Origin: Rotaria sp. Silwood1
Taxonomy: Eukaryota; Rotifera; Eurotatoria; Philodinida; Philodinidae
Assembly: GCA_905250075.1 (NCBI GenBank)
Contig: CAJNOP010000009.1
Span: 4,227,093-4,291,092 of the forward strand
Length of the DNA: 64,000 nucleotides
Direction: 5' to 3'
The position numbers and the translations under genes are program-made. The notes beneath the pieces were generated by a model. The model saw only the letters and a list, made by a program, of their open reading frames with translations. It had not been told where the DNA came from and ran no database searches. Below, piece after piece: positions 1-11,023 of this stretch; positions within the stretch are counted from its first letter, which is position 1; every line of letters starts with the position of its first letter.

Positions 1-176
1 TCGACTTGTTCACATATACCTTGCCAACGGCCGAAAATCAGGTAAAATGGTCATAACTTGAGAAGGACAGCGCATGGGGACGAACCCTTATAGGCTTCTT
101 ATAGTCTCATCAAGCTCTACAAACTGGTATGTATCCGATTCAAAACTGAGACTCACACTTGGGGACCTTCCCTCGT
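1..176. mobile_element. Right half of a foldback element cut by the window edge
   Basis: This stretch matches the right arm of the complete foldback element at 18376-18994. Both read through a 'catgggcacgaa'-like block, a run resembling 'tcataactcc', and end in TTCCCTCGT. Only one arm is visible, so the element began before the window. It abuts the 7.1-kb inverted-repeat unit that starts at 177. No coding potential was seen. Confidence 0.6.
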
Positions 177-323
177 CAGTACAATCTTATCTAGAATGAA
201 AGAGTTTTTATCGCCTAGTATATTAGGACCAGATCTGAAGTATATTTCGACTATATTCGAGAACTTCCTCAATCGTTAGTTGATACTAAAAATATACGAA
301 ATTAGTCCTTAGGACTGATACTA

Positions 324-905
324 CTTAGGGCGTACCAAAAGTTCGTGTCCCGCTATTTAAAGGGCCTCGTCGGATGGGATGAACCGATTCAGAAATAAGA
401 AACAAACATATCATCTTGTAGAGCTTTTCGAGCCGGATAGAATGGTATATAGTAAATCGTGTTTTCATAGAACTTTGAAGAACCTAGAGTCAATTTGCTG
501 ATAGATGGCTACACATTCACATCCATCCATATCGGCATTCATACCCGAGGACCATAAGTTAATGATTATTGTGGTTCTTGTTATTAATTGAAAGCATTTG
601 TAAAATATTGTTTCTCGCATGCGACTTTGTAGAGGTTTTGACGGGCTACAACCTCATATACGTACCATCTCGGGTCATCTTGTGAATTTAGACGTGAGTG
701 TGGATGGGTGTGAATGTGTAGTCGTCCATCAGTAAATTGTCTCTAGGCCCTTCAAAGTTCTATGAAAACAGAATTTACTATAGACCATTCGATGCGGCTC
801 GAAAAGCTCTACAAAATGATATATTTGTTTCTTATTTCTGAATCGGTTCACCCATCCGATGAGGCCCTTTAAATAGCGGGACACGAAATTTTGGTACGCC
901 CTAAG
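324..905. mobile_element. 582-bp foldback MITE with TA target duplication
   Basis: Long terminal inverted repeats start with CTTAGGGCGTACC and extend to about 540 on the left and from about 640 on the right, with a loop of roughly 100 bp. TA duplicates flank it at 322-323 and 906-907. The inverted partner of this site, near 7178-7179, lacks the insert, which gives a natural empty site and fixes both ends to the base. TA preference suggests mobilisation by a Tc1/mariner-type transposase, which is inference. The open frame at 729-974 is only the translated arm. Confidence 0.85.
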
Positions 906-1126
906 TATACATATGTGATATTTAGCTCTTTTGCAAATAAATATTGAAAGGATAGTGAACAGTTCGAAATGCATATGATAGTCCTGATATCAGGTACCAT
1001 TTTTACCCGAAAGACAGTCTCTTAACATATCGTTTTGACAAGTTTCAAAATTTCGAATGATCATGCTAGCAGTACATAATGATGGTATGATTGTCTTTCA
1101 CATCAATTTTCCATATGTAAGTTCGT

Positions 1127-1500
1127 GAGAGCCAGCTTCAATTATAGCTCATTCGATAGCGCTTTTCACGCGCTACAAAATCCTATGGTTTTTAAATGTA
1201 AAAAAAAGTGGACCAAAAAAAAGTCGTGGAACATACAGTAAAAATAGTATGAATTTCATAAGTACTTTGACATATTTCACCTCATATCTCTGGAATAAAT
1301 GTTGAGAACCAACATCAATTATAGACCATTTGATAGCGCTTTTCATGGGCTACAAAACCCTATAGATATCAACTGGAAATAAGGTAGGCCGAAAAAAATC
1401 TTAGAGCATACTGTAAAAATTATATGAATTTCATGAGTACTTTGACATATTTCACATCTTGTGTCCCTAATAAATGTTGAGAGCCAGCATCAATTATCGT
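1127..1500. repeat. ~176-bp direct sub-repeats inside the left inverted arm
   Basis: A block beginning 'gagagccagc.tcaattat' and continuing with 'gatagcgcttttca.g.gctacaaaa' occurs near 1127 and 1304, with a third partial start near 1479. The period is about 176 bp. The right arm carries the same two units inverted between about 6665 and 6960. Copies diverge by scattered substitutions, so the duplication predates the inversion or was maintained in both arms. Confidence 0.65.
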
Positions 1501-1836
1501 CTAGATTGTTGCAAACATGTTGAAAAGTGACATGAATAGTTCTCATCTAGTCATAATACTCGATATAGAGCGTACGTTCAGGATACATCCTTCTATCAAA
1601 GAAAGTATAGATACTTTTTCTAAAGATATTCGTAAAAATACTCCACATTTATGTGATAACGATTGGAAATTGTTAAACAGAAGCTCGTTGATCGAATCTG
1701 TTATGAATATAACAAAAACACTGCTTAATCAAATCGAATTTTGTGCGAATTGATCATGCATCTTAGCAAACTAATGTTGAGTAGGATAACAAAATATAAG
1801 TATTAGGGTAAATAATAAATCAGCCATGAAAGAAAG

Positions 1837-2448
1837 TCACCAATCTGAGTTTTCATCGTCATTATATCCATAATTTGTTTTCGTAACCGCATTGAGAATC
1901 GATTGATTTTCATCATCTGAGTCTGTTTCGTCGTCTGAAAACTTCATGCTGTCATCTACAGCCTTCAATAATTTGTCGGCAGCAAGTGGATGAACGGCTG
2001 TTTGAACGAGCGCTCTTTGTACACCGAGATGCCATAATAACGCTGTTACATGAGAACACATACCCACTTCACGAGCACCAGAAATACAGGTACAATACCA
2101 GCCCTGGATGGGCTGCTCCTTTTCCTCATCGAACTGTATAGTAGCCACGTGTCGTTTTTGGTTTGAGTGACGTGATTGAAATCGTGCTTGAATGAGATCA
2201 TCTTGTTCTTTGCAGAGTTCTACCAAGAACTCCATTTGTTCTTCATTGATATCTGAATGACGCAGATGCTCACGAATATATGACTTGGCCATTCTTATTT
2301 GATAAGATCCTGAAAAAAAAGAAGATGTGAAGAAAAGTAGTGGTTGATCTTTACTGAACGTCAAATTACGGATATCATTTTCAGTTAATGATGAAAAGAC
2401 ACAATGAGCAGCATCGTATTTATTCACGCAATTCAGTTCATTAAAATA
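1837..2448 (-). pseudogene. SWIM zinc-finger protein fragment
   Basis: The open frame is about 203 codons with no convincing ATG. It opens after a stop at 2449-2451, and the sequence reads ELNCVNKYDAAHC near its start. It contains a SWIM-type zinc-binding signature, CTC followed by C-S-H (GWYCTC...GMCSHVTALLW), preceded by a YQIRMAKSYI-like helix and a QSRHSNQKRH segment, and ends in an acidic Asp/Glu/Ser-rich tail. I recall proteins of this layout as multicopy in invertebrate genomes and often near transposons. Here it lies inside the 7.1-kb inverted-repeat unit and its 5' edge overlaps another inverted repeat (2422-2758). It could be the last exon of a longer gene whose upstream part was lost. 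SWIM assignment is good; status as gene or relic is uncertain. Confidence 0.55.
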
Positions 2449-2758
2449 TCAATTACCCTTTAGACAGACCTTGGATTCGAACTTTTTTTTTGAAATTATG
2501 TTCACACAATGCCAGTTTGTTTAGCACAATTGTCATTTGGCAGATTTGAATAAAGTTTTAGGAGTTATGAATAAATTTCTAGAGAACAACAACTTTTGTG
2601 AAAAACTTTTATTACATTTTTGAGGCTAAATTTAGCTTCTTCCTAAATGCTTGTAATACTTAAAACGGCATTGTGTGAACATAATTTCGAAAAAAAAGTT
2701 TGAATCCAAGGTCTGTCTAAAAAGTAATTGATATTTTAATGAACTGAATTGCGTGAAT
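2422..2758. repeat. ~92-bp inverted repeat with ~150-bp loop
   Basis: 2422-2513 is the near-exact reverse complement of 2667-2758. Shared landmarks are ATTCACGCAATTCAG, AGACAGACCTTGGATTC and CACACAATGCC. The left arm overlaps the start of the SWIM reading frame, so part of that frame has been duplicated in inverted orientation. Confidence 0.8.
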
Positions 2759-2760
2759 TC

Positions 2761-2865
2761 GAGATTGGACGCGTCCAATCTCGGATCCGACATTCGCCTA
2801 GACCAATATGAGATTGGACGTAATCTCAGTTTGGACGCTGACATATATATATATATATATATATG
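2761..2865. repeat. 22-nt perfect palindrome followed by (TA)n
   Basis: 2761-2782 is a perfect palindrome with half-site GAGATTGGACG. The half-site recurs at 2810-2820 (GAGATTGGACG) and partly after it. A pure TA dinucleotide tract of about 20 bp lies at 2845-2865, 40 bp before the start of the F-box-like gene. Confidence 0.7.
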
Positions 2866-2905
2866 CTTCGATCTTCAACTTTTAGACGGTCACATTATAT
2901 GAATA

Positions 2906-5831
2906 ATGAATAGTCCATCAAGTATGACTTTTTTGTTTTTTTTTTATTTATTTTTATTATGCTTTGTTGGATATAGAATTAATACCCAAAAGACTTTTAA
3001 GACATCATCAAAATTCATCAAGTATGACTATATCTCTATTTCACATAATCATTTATTTCCTTCACTTTTCTTTTTTTTTTTTTTACAGAAGACATTGTTC
3101 AACTAGTTGATCTACCTGATGAATTGATTTTAAATATCATGAATAAAGTTAAACCTTATGTGTTATTACTTTGTTCTTTTATTGGTATTGATAATAATCG
3201 TTTCGAACAACTAGCACTTGATAAATGTCAAGCAATAGATTTAACATTAGATTATATACAATCACCATATGAATCACATTTTGAACGATTTTATTTATAC
3301 GTCCTGCCTCGTATCATCGATAAAATTCAATCGTTGACACTCTACATTGAACATGTTCCCAAAATTATCAGTTTTGTTGAAAAAAATTGTGGTGGAATTC
3401 TTCCAAATTTGACACATTTAAGAATAATGCTGTGTATGCGAAAACCTAAAACAGGCACACCTTTTACGCTAGGTATTTATTATTAAGTATATTTTTTTAT
3501 TATTGCTTAAGTACCATCTAAGTTGATTTTGTGCTTAAAAAAAACATGTGAAATTTTATAAATTACCTCTTAAAATCTGAAATGGATTCCTGTGATGATT
3601 TAAAAGAGCTATAAGCATTGGAACAGCTTCTGAGTCGTTACTATGATTATATTATAGTAAGAAAAAAGGAATATTTTTTCTTTCTTATATCAATACAGAA
3701 TGTCCTTTCGAAGGAATATCGAGTCTTAAAGGACTGCATTTTTCACTTCTCTCAATTCGTGTAAAAAAAAGAGTTTTTTCACAATTACTTTTTTTGTTAT
3801 TACTAAAAAAAATTGAAGCAATGTTTTGTACTTTTTCAAAGTTTACGCGCTCTCTATTCTCATATAGGACCTGCCAATGGTATTCAGATGATGTTAACAT
3901 TCTTTAGCTCCTTAAGACCAAATGTTCTTTTCAAGGGCCATTTTTTTTGCGCTATCATAATGCACCTGCTTATCTGTTAAAACTTTATGCGATGGTTTCA
4001 CTAGATTGTTTTACGTTCCGCGTAGCGATATCACTCAAAAAAACAATAAATTCACGCGGTATTCATGAGCAGACAAATTTTTCAAAATCTAAAATAACAT
4101 TAAAAAAAATTCTTGAGTTTTACAAAACCTGCAGTAACTTTTGACAGTAGGTTTCAAGAAGTTTTTTTTATTATATACTCTATTAGATCTGCAAAATTCC
4201 GACAAATATTGATTGTTGAATAAAGGGCTTTATTATATTTTTTTTATAGCGTTTTTCGCAATGTCTCTTTTGAAAGGCACATTCGACTTTTAAGGTTTAC
4301 TTATCTGAAAATGTCTTGTCGATATTTTGTGCAAAAAAATGTGTTATATTTATATAAAGAATTATTCATAACGAATTAAAGCAATAACTGAAAAACCTAT
4401 CTCATTATTTGCCTTCTATTATGAGATACAAATGCTTGTCTTACAAAAAGAATTATTTAGAAAATATAGGAAAATCGTTTTTTCAGTTAATATTCTGAAA
4501 AAAAAATCAACAAAACTATTAAAAAAAAATATTATATTATATCATTTACACACATTTTAGGAAATGGTATTTACAGTATTTACCGCGATTGTCCTCTCCA
4601 TTCAATTGTACCTCAATTTTGTCAACTAAATCCAACTATTAGTAGTCAAATCTTATCTAGTTTCGATTCTTCACCATTTATGGGTTCTATTGTATCAATT
4701 GAAGTTGATGATGGCTGTATGTTATCCAATATTTTTTATGATCACGAGTTGTTTTTTCCGCAAACAAATCAATTAACACATATCCAAATAACATTATGTT
4801 ATTTTAACGATTGTATTTGTTTACTTACACAATTGGGTACACAACTCTGTTCATTCAGTGTCAGCATTATATATTTTAGTAGTTTCGGAAAATGTCTTAT
4901 TTATAAAATACCATCGGTAAGTAATATTTCTTTATCTGAAATTTTATTCAATATAATTATTTAGATTTTGTGTCCAAATATAAAACATTTGACAATGAGA
5001 ATCTATCGTAATTTTGATCCCTATAAGGAATGCCTTGTACCTCTTTTACAACGTTTCTCAAATGTCGAATATTTAACATTATTATTAGCTATTGATAAAA
5101 CAAAATCTATACCCAATCCTTTTATTGATGGATATGATTTACACAATGACATTATTTCTTACATGCCTCATTTATCTCAGTTTCATTTTCACATTCGTTC
5201 TGTATTAGAAAATGCTCCACATATTGAAATTGATACAATTCGTCAAAGTTTTATGAAACAACATAATCAATTTATTGATTGTACAATCGATTATTTCAAT
5301 AATAATTATGGTCAATGTCAAATCTATTCACTTCCATTTATTGGTACTCGTCTTGACTTTATTTCCAATCGATTTCCACTTTTTGATATCAATAACACAT
5401 TCACAATGGTAACTGTCTTATTACTTTTCGATGATATTAAACCATTCGAAAGTGTTTTCTTTGAATGTCTTGCTCAAGCTCTACCTTATCTTAAAACACT
5501 TGAAGTAATTAATGAACTTGAACAACAAGAGAATATAACAGTATCGACAAACAATCTTAAGTTTACTCATTTAACTACACTGATTTTATTTGATATTCAT
5601 ATAAACTATGCTGAACAATTACTTTCTCGAATTTATCTACCTTGTTTAAACGAACTTGCCATTAATAAAGATATATTGTTAGCAATAATCGCTCAAGATC
5701 AACATCAAACAAAAGATAATTGTTCTAGAGTAGAAAGATTACGAACTTCCAAACCATTATCTGACTCATTAAATGCTATTCGAAACTATTTTCCATCAAA
5801 CTCCTATGTGCAGCATCCGAAGGAAGAATAG
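2906..5831 (+). CDS. F-box/LRR-like protein, 540 aa, four exons
   Basis: Exons at 2906-2921, 3089-3472, 4561-4916 and 4965-5831 join in frame (phases 1, 1, 0), giving 540 residues ending at TAG. The N-terminus reads MNSPSKDIVQLVDLPDELIL, where DLPDELILNIMNKV is the F-box start. The remainder has irregular leucine-rich segments (LTLYIEHVPK, LTHLRIML, IKHLTMRI, LTTLILFDIH). F-box proteins bind Skp1 in SCF ubiquitin ligases and the repeat part picks substrates; that role is inferred from the family. The first exon is only 16 nt and rests on GT...AG signals plus frame. The third intron is 48 bp; the second, 3473-4560, is about 1.1 kb and shows nothing recognisable. The frame is intact, so the gene may be live despite lying between long inverted repeats. 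Confidence 0.75.
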
Positions 5832-6094
5832 CAATAAAATGCATGATTTATGGACAAATATCAAATAGTGATGTTGTTAAAGTTTTCTTTTTTTCAAAAG
5901 TCAATACAATAAAAACATTGTAAAGATCTATATGGATTTAAAAATATTAATGAAAAAATGTCCTTGTTTATTTGATTGGATAATTAGAATAAGAAAATAT
6001 TAATCCTATCATTCATTTGATTCTTGATCTACGAAGGAAAATTTCCAAAGGGGAAATGATGAATTTCATATTCTGAAGATTTTTATTGTACATA

Positions 6095-6645
6095 GACAGT
6101 TGAGCCTTTGACAGTTGAGCCCCGACATTTGAGCCTCAATAGATCACCCACGCAAAAAAACCAATGATATTTAAAAATTTCATAACAAAAACCTAGAGAC
6201 TAAATCATTCATCGCCTCAAATCATAGCGCAATCTCCGTTGACGAAGTGGCTGCAAAGTCGCTAATCCACTGTGTTACTGGTAACACCACCATGCTCATT
6301 CTAATCATCAATCAAACACTTCACTTACAGCCTCAATCTCACCCCCACCATCACACGTCCTCACCCTTACACTTGCTCTCACTCTCACTCTCATTCTTCC
6401 CTCTCATCCTCACCCTCGCCTTCACCCTCATCCTTCGCCTTCATCCTCACTCTCAGCGATTTTCCTACGATTTGAGGCGACTAGTGATTTAGTCTCTAGC
6501 TTTTTGTTATGAAATTTTTAAATATCATTAGTTTTTTTTGCATGGATGATCTATTGAGGCTCAAATATCGGGGGCTCTATTGTCGGGAGCTCAACTGTCG
6601 AGGCTCAACTGTCGGGGCTCAACTGTCAAAGGCTAAACTGTCGTG
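6095..6645. mobile_element. Foldback element with repeated GGCTCAACTGTCG tips
   Basis: The arms (about 6095-6245 and 6455-6645) are reverse complements. Both tips are built from short tandem copies of a GACAGTTGAGCC-type unit, with two or three copies on the left and five on the right. Inner arms carry 'gagactaaatcattc' and its complement. The loop is a pyrimidine-rich run (tcaccctcatcc type, about 6330-6450) which explains the open frame at 6247-6492. It is nested inside the 7.1-kb unit, next to its right arm. Confidence 0.75.
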
Positions 6646-7324
6646 TCACCTATGAAATTCATACTATTTTTACGGTATGTTCCAAGACTTTTTTTGGCCC
6701 ACCTTTCTTGCGATTAACATGTATATGGTTTTGTAGCCCATGAAAAGCGCTATCGAATAGTCTATAATTGATGTTGGCTCTCAAGATTTATTAGGGACAT
6801 ATGAGGCGAAATATGTCAAGGTGCTCATGAGATTATTATAATTTTTACTGTATGTTCCACGACTTTCTTTTTACCCACTTTTTTTACATTTAAAAATCAT
6901 AGGATTTTGTAGCGCGTGAAAAGCGCTATCGAATGAGCCATAATTGAAGCTGCCTCTCACGGACTTACATATGGAAAATTGATGTGAAAGACAATCATAC
7001 CATCATTATGTACTGCTAACATGATTATTCGAAATTTTGAAACTCGTCAAAACGATATGTTAAGAGACTGTCTTTCGGGTAAAAATGGTACCTGATATCA
7101 GGACTATCATATGCATTTCAAACTGTTCACTATCCTCTCAATATTTATTTGCAAAAGAGCTAAATATCACATATGTATAGAAACAGTCCTAAGGACTAAT
7201 TTCGTATATTTTTAGTATCAACTAACGGTTGAGGAAGTTCTCGAATATAGTCGAAATATACTTCAGATCTGGTCCTAATATACTAGGCGATAAAAACTCT
7301 TTCATTCTAGATAAGATTGTACTG

Positions 7325-8471
7325 AGTAATATGCGAAAATCCTCAGTCGGCCAAATCACGTTCTTATGCGCCCCGGTCTTTTGCATAGTGAAAAAAGATC
7401 GATGATCGTGTCATGTATACCTATAAATGTGCAACTCTTTTCGAGCTTTCCACTAGGGTAGTATAGGACTTGAAAATTTGGTTCAATGGAGCAATACGTT
7501 TTCTATTAGGATTGTTGAGAGTTTAAAATGTTGAATTCTTCAAGTTCATATTTTTATATGAACATCAAGTACTTAACTAAGCCACAAGCCTTTAAATGTT
7601 CAAGTTTTTCAGTGTGAATTTTGAGAAAAGCGAACACACGTTTATAGCTAATCATCTCTGATTCCGCTTTTTTTTTGAGTACGCAGTAGCTAGCGTGACT
7701 AATACACCAGCCTAAGAAGTAAAGCTCACAAGTTTGTATTGGTAAGTCGAAAACATTATGACACTACTTGAGATTTCAAGCATTTTTTATTCAAAGAGGC
7801 ATTCTCTGATGATATTGCAGCGAACGAACGTTCATCAAGACTAACAGCAAATTGAACCTATTTTCGCATATAAAAATGCTCTTTTTTACCTACTTTATTT
7901 ATTAAAAGTAGAATTTCGACGAAACCAATGACAACTTCATTAACTATATCTAGTGGAATGTGTAGACACTACTCTATACCTATACGAAGAAAGATGCCGT
8001 GCTTGCGTATTTTCTATCAAACTTACTTTGATTTTAGAATTAATGCATAATCACAGTTGATTTTTCATATTTCTGAAAATGAACTGTTCTAGAAAATTAA
8101 GTTGATTTTCTTAATACTTGAAATATGTTCAGCGATATATAAAATTTTAAAATTTTAAAACATTTTATATTTCAAATTTCTAGAAGTTACGATTTACTTA
8201 TAATTTAAAGTGTAAACGATTGCAGTTATGTAACTTTACGTCGATCAATGTTTTACATAGAATCGAAGACTAGTACGAAGAAACTGACACACAAACCATT
8301 TTTTATTAATGAAGAGTTCCAAAATCGCTTCATTAAACAATAATAGATCTCGAAAACGAGTTATAAAAGAGACCTTTAAGGGTTGTCACAGTTTTACTGG
8401 AGGTAAGGGAAAATTTGTAGTAACGTACGCTTTTAATAATGTTTCAACAGTAAAGGTTGCCCAGAAAAAAG
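7325..8471. other. Intergenic, nothing recognised
   Basis: AT-rich sequence between the large inverted-repeat unit and the next foldback element. No coding exon, RNA gene or repeat could be supported. The open frame at 8309-8533 runs into the foldback element and has no recognisable similarity. Confidence 0.5.
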
Positions 8472-9398
8472 GGCTTCCTGTAAACTATGCGAACACCTTA
8501 GATCTATTTATATATGTAGATAGAACTCAATGAGTTGTGTTCATGAACACCTACTTCAAACGGGACCGAAAGAAGATTCGAATGATGGAAGTCAAAATTT
8601 ATTTGCGAACACCTCTCAATCATGCTTGAAAATCTATAAACATCAGCTCAATGAAAATAAACACTCATTCCAATCAATCTTGATGCAAAACTTGTACCAT
8701 TTTATTGAAATTGTGTCTACAAATATCTAGTAACATTTTTTCAATCATACTTTGACATACATAATCGTCTACGAACACCAGTTATTTGAAAAGATCTCAC
8801 TTGAAGACATAGTATCAAGTTATTTATGCTGTCCCTCCTAAATAAAATTTATTAAAACACTGATTGAAATGAAATAACTCAGTTTTGATTTATTTCAATA
8901 ACTCATTAAATTGAATCAAAACTGAGTTATTGTATTTCAATCATTTGTTTATTGTTTTATTTTTATTAGAGCAGTGTTAAGGAAGTTGTACAATGCGTTT
9001 TCAAGTGAGATCTTTTCAAATAACTGGTCTTCGTAAGTTGTCATAAGCGCTTTCGTGGTGTTCGTAGACGATTATGAATGTCAAAGTATGGTTGAAAAAA
9101 TGTTACTAGATATTTGTAGACACAGTTTCAATAAAATGGTGCAAGTTTTGCATCAAGATTGATTGGAATGAGTGTTTATTTTCATTGAGTTCGTGTTCGC
9201 AGATTTTCAAGCATGAGAGGTGTTTGCAGGTATACAAGTGGTGTTCGCAGACAAAGTTTGACTTCCATTATTCGAAGCTTCTTTCGGACTCATTCGAAGT
9301 AGGTGTTCGTGGACACAACTCATTGAGTTCTATCTACCTATATAAATAGATCTAAGGTATCTTTCCTTTCGAGGTGTTCGCGGAGTTTACAGGGAACC
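8472..9398. mobile_element. 927-bp foldback element rich in CGAACACC motifs
   Basis: The arms of roughly 400-450 bp are reverse complements, from GGCTTCCTGTAAAC at the left tip to GTTTACAGGGAACC at the right. The centre holds a second perfect-arm palindrome (about 8866-8945) built on 'aataactcagttttgatt'. CGAACACC-like octamers recur four times in the left arm (near 8489, 8542, 8603, 8773) and as GGTGTTCG-like copies about six times in the right arm. No protein is encoded; open frames at 8309-8730 are arm translations. Probably a non-autonomous DNA transposon; no target duplication was identified. Confidence 0.75.
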
Positions 9399-10020
9399 AA
9401 AAAAATGTGACAGACAAACAGTCAGTCCTCAGCATTATTGAATAGGTATTAAAAGTAGATAGATGAATCTGAAGAGAGAATATAGTTTTTTTAAATCGAA
9501 AAAGCTGATGCGACTAGTGCGAAAAAGACTTAACTATGATTCTTTATAGTTTTTATTCTTTGCTGCAAACAAATCCAATATTCGACGATTTTTGATTTGA
9601 TGTAAATTTATTAAATTATCCTATTAGAGATTGTAGCAGTATTCCTTTGAAAAAAATATTGTTTCCAAGCCCGTACTTCGAAAAATATGACGCGTGCTTT
9701 AGTTGTCGATTTTCGAGCCCACGTGTAAGCGAAGAAATATTATCTTGAGAAATTGAAGCAGGTGTTCCTATCATTTGTTCTCAGTTCCAAATTAATACTC
9801 ATTGTGTCTCTTTTGATCGTGTTTCTTATCATCTTGCAAAACATCGGACATTTCATTCTATTGACTGAAATAGAAAAGATTATTTCGAATAAGTCTATTC
9901 CATTGAGTGACCTTAGTTTATCAATTTTGAGTGGATACTAGTTTCTTATTGAAAAATCGGACAAAGCAACAAAGCTCTCATAGGAAAAAATGGCCTGATA
10001 GAATAAAGAGCATGCATTTT

Positions 10021-10035
10021 ATTGTTTTATTTTAG
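10021..10035 (+). promoter_or_regulatory. Possible splice acceptor in the 5' leader of the PLA2-like gene
   Basis: ATTGTTTTATTTTAG is a strong acceptor-like sequence 31 bp upstream of the chosen ATG. It could end a 5'-UTR intron or serve as a spliced-leader trans-splice site, a process known in bdelloid rotifers. The sequence cannot tell these apart. Confidence 0.35.
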
Positions 10036-10066
10036 GTCTATCCTATTTTTGAAACTGGTTACAAAT

Positions 10067-10575
10067 ATGTCGCTGCTTCGGTTAATAGTCATGATTGTCG
10101 CCATCTTGGTTAGCTTCGTTCATTGTGCAACGCTTCCTTCGACGGATAATGTAAATCCAATACAGAATATTGAAAGCTTTGATCAGCTTATAAAGGATTA
10201 TTATGGTTGTGATGCAGTGATACAGAGCTGTGGTAATAAGGGCGGATGTTGCGATGTTCACGACGCCTGCTACAAAAGACACGGTTGTACAGCTTCCAGC
10301 TGGTTCCTTTTATGTAAGTCAAACCTAAATGTCTGTCGGATGTTTTCATTTCAGAGCCAATCTCTTGAAATTTTGTACTATGTAATAGTCTTATCCAAGC
10401 ATAACGTTTTTCTTCCCGACGAATATTTGATTAACATTTTCAAAAAGATGAATTTTAAATTCTAGGGGGTAATTGTGCTGCATGCAACAGAGATGTCATG
10501 GGTTGTGTTGCCTTCAGAAATCCGGGTAAAAGCAGCTGTTGTTCAGCAGGAAACTGTGGTCAAACTCGACCATAA
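10067..10575 (+). CDS. Secreted phospholipase A2-like protein, 118 aa
   Basis: Two exons, 10067-10313 and 10466-10575, join in phase 1 and end in TAA. The start MSLLRLIVMIVAILVSFVHC is a clear signal peptide. The mature part contains GGCCDVHDACYKRHGC, which fits the CCxxHDxCY signature of secreted phospholipase A2 with the catalytic His-Asp pair, and a second Cys-rich exon (CNRDVMGCVAF, CCSAGNCG). Family members hydrolyse the sn-2 ester of glycerophospholipids with Ca2+; that activity is inferred. The protein is short for the family, and I could not place the usual calcium loop with confidence. The chosen ATG gives the signal peptide; an earlier in-frame start at 10022 would add 15 residues across an acceptor-like AG. 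Digestive or defensive secretion is possible. Confidence 0.7.
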
Positions 10576-11023
10576 TGCAATCATTCGCAGCTTGCTAATT
10601 GTTTTTTTTTGTGTTTCTTTCTTTCAAATATTGAATAAAGGAGGAAACAACAATTCTAATCTGTTGCCTGCAATCTAGAAGATGTTGAATGCGTTCATGC
10701 TCACTAAAAAGTTCGATTGAAGAATGCTAATGATAAGTTGTCAGAGAACAGCAGATCTTGGTCTTTAACTACCGGTAGTAAAATTTTAAGGGTAAAGTAT
10801 AAATATATGACTTTCAGCATGCATGTTAAGTGTTCAATAGAACAAAGTCTAGCCACACTTCGTGATTGCACTGGAAGTTCGCCTAAAATTCGTTAAAATT
10901 TAACAATCAAATACAATACATTATTTTTTGTTGAAGTATGGTAGAGTTCCAATGGTAGATTTTTTTACAAAATACATGGTTCATCCAAGATTGAGAAACG
11001 TTAGTGGAAACCTATACTAATTT
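10576..11023. other. Intergenic, nothing recognised
   Basis: 3' flank of the PLA2-like gene. An 'aataaag' run at 10633-10639 could serve as a polyadenylation signal. The weak inverted similarity of 10977-11010 to 11285-11325 may extend the adjacent hairpin outward. Confidence 0.4.

Larger units (their letters stand above)
177..7324. mobile_element. 7.1-kb composite unit with ~680-bp terminal inverted repeats
   Basis: The left arm (177-about 1440, which includes a 582-bp MITE) is the inverted counterpart of 6650-7324. Without the MITE both arms are about 675-682 bp. The outer tips are TCAGTACAATC and GATTGTACTGA. Each arm contains sub-repeats of roughly 176 bp. Between the arms lie a SWIM zinc-finger reading frame (minus), a complete F-box-like gene (plus) and a foldback element. 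No transposase is recognisable. No clear target-site duplication flanks it: the left flank is another element and the right flank is gtaatatg. It may be one large non-autonomous transposon that captured host genes, or two opposite insertions of the same element flanking a gene. Confidence 0.6.

Noticed and set aside
729-974. 81-codon open frame on the minus strand
   Set aside because: It is the translation of a MITE inverted arm; the same sequence occurs inverted at 324-540.
1517-1753. 78-codon ATG frame
   Set aside because: Looks mildly protein-like but no domain, partner exon or splice context could be supported.
8309-8730. Two adjacent open frames suggesting a small gene
   Set aside because: They run into the left arm of the foldback element at 8472-9398 and show no family resemblance.
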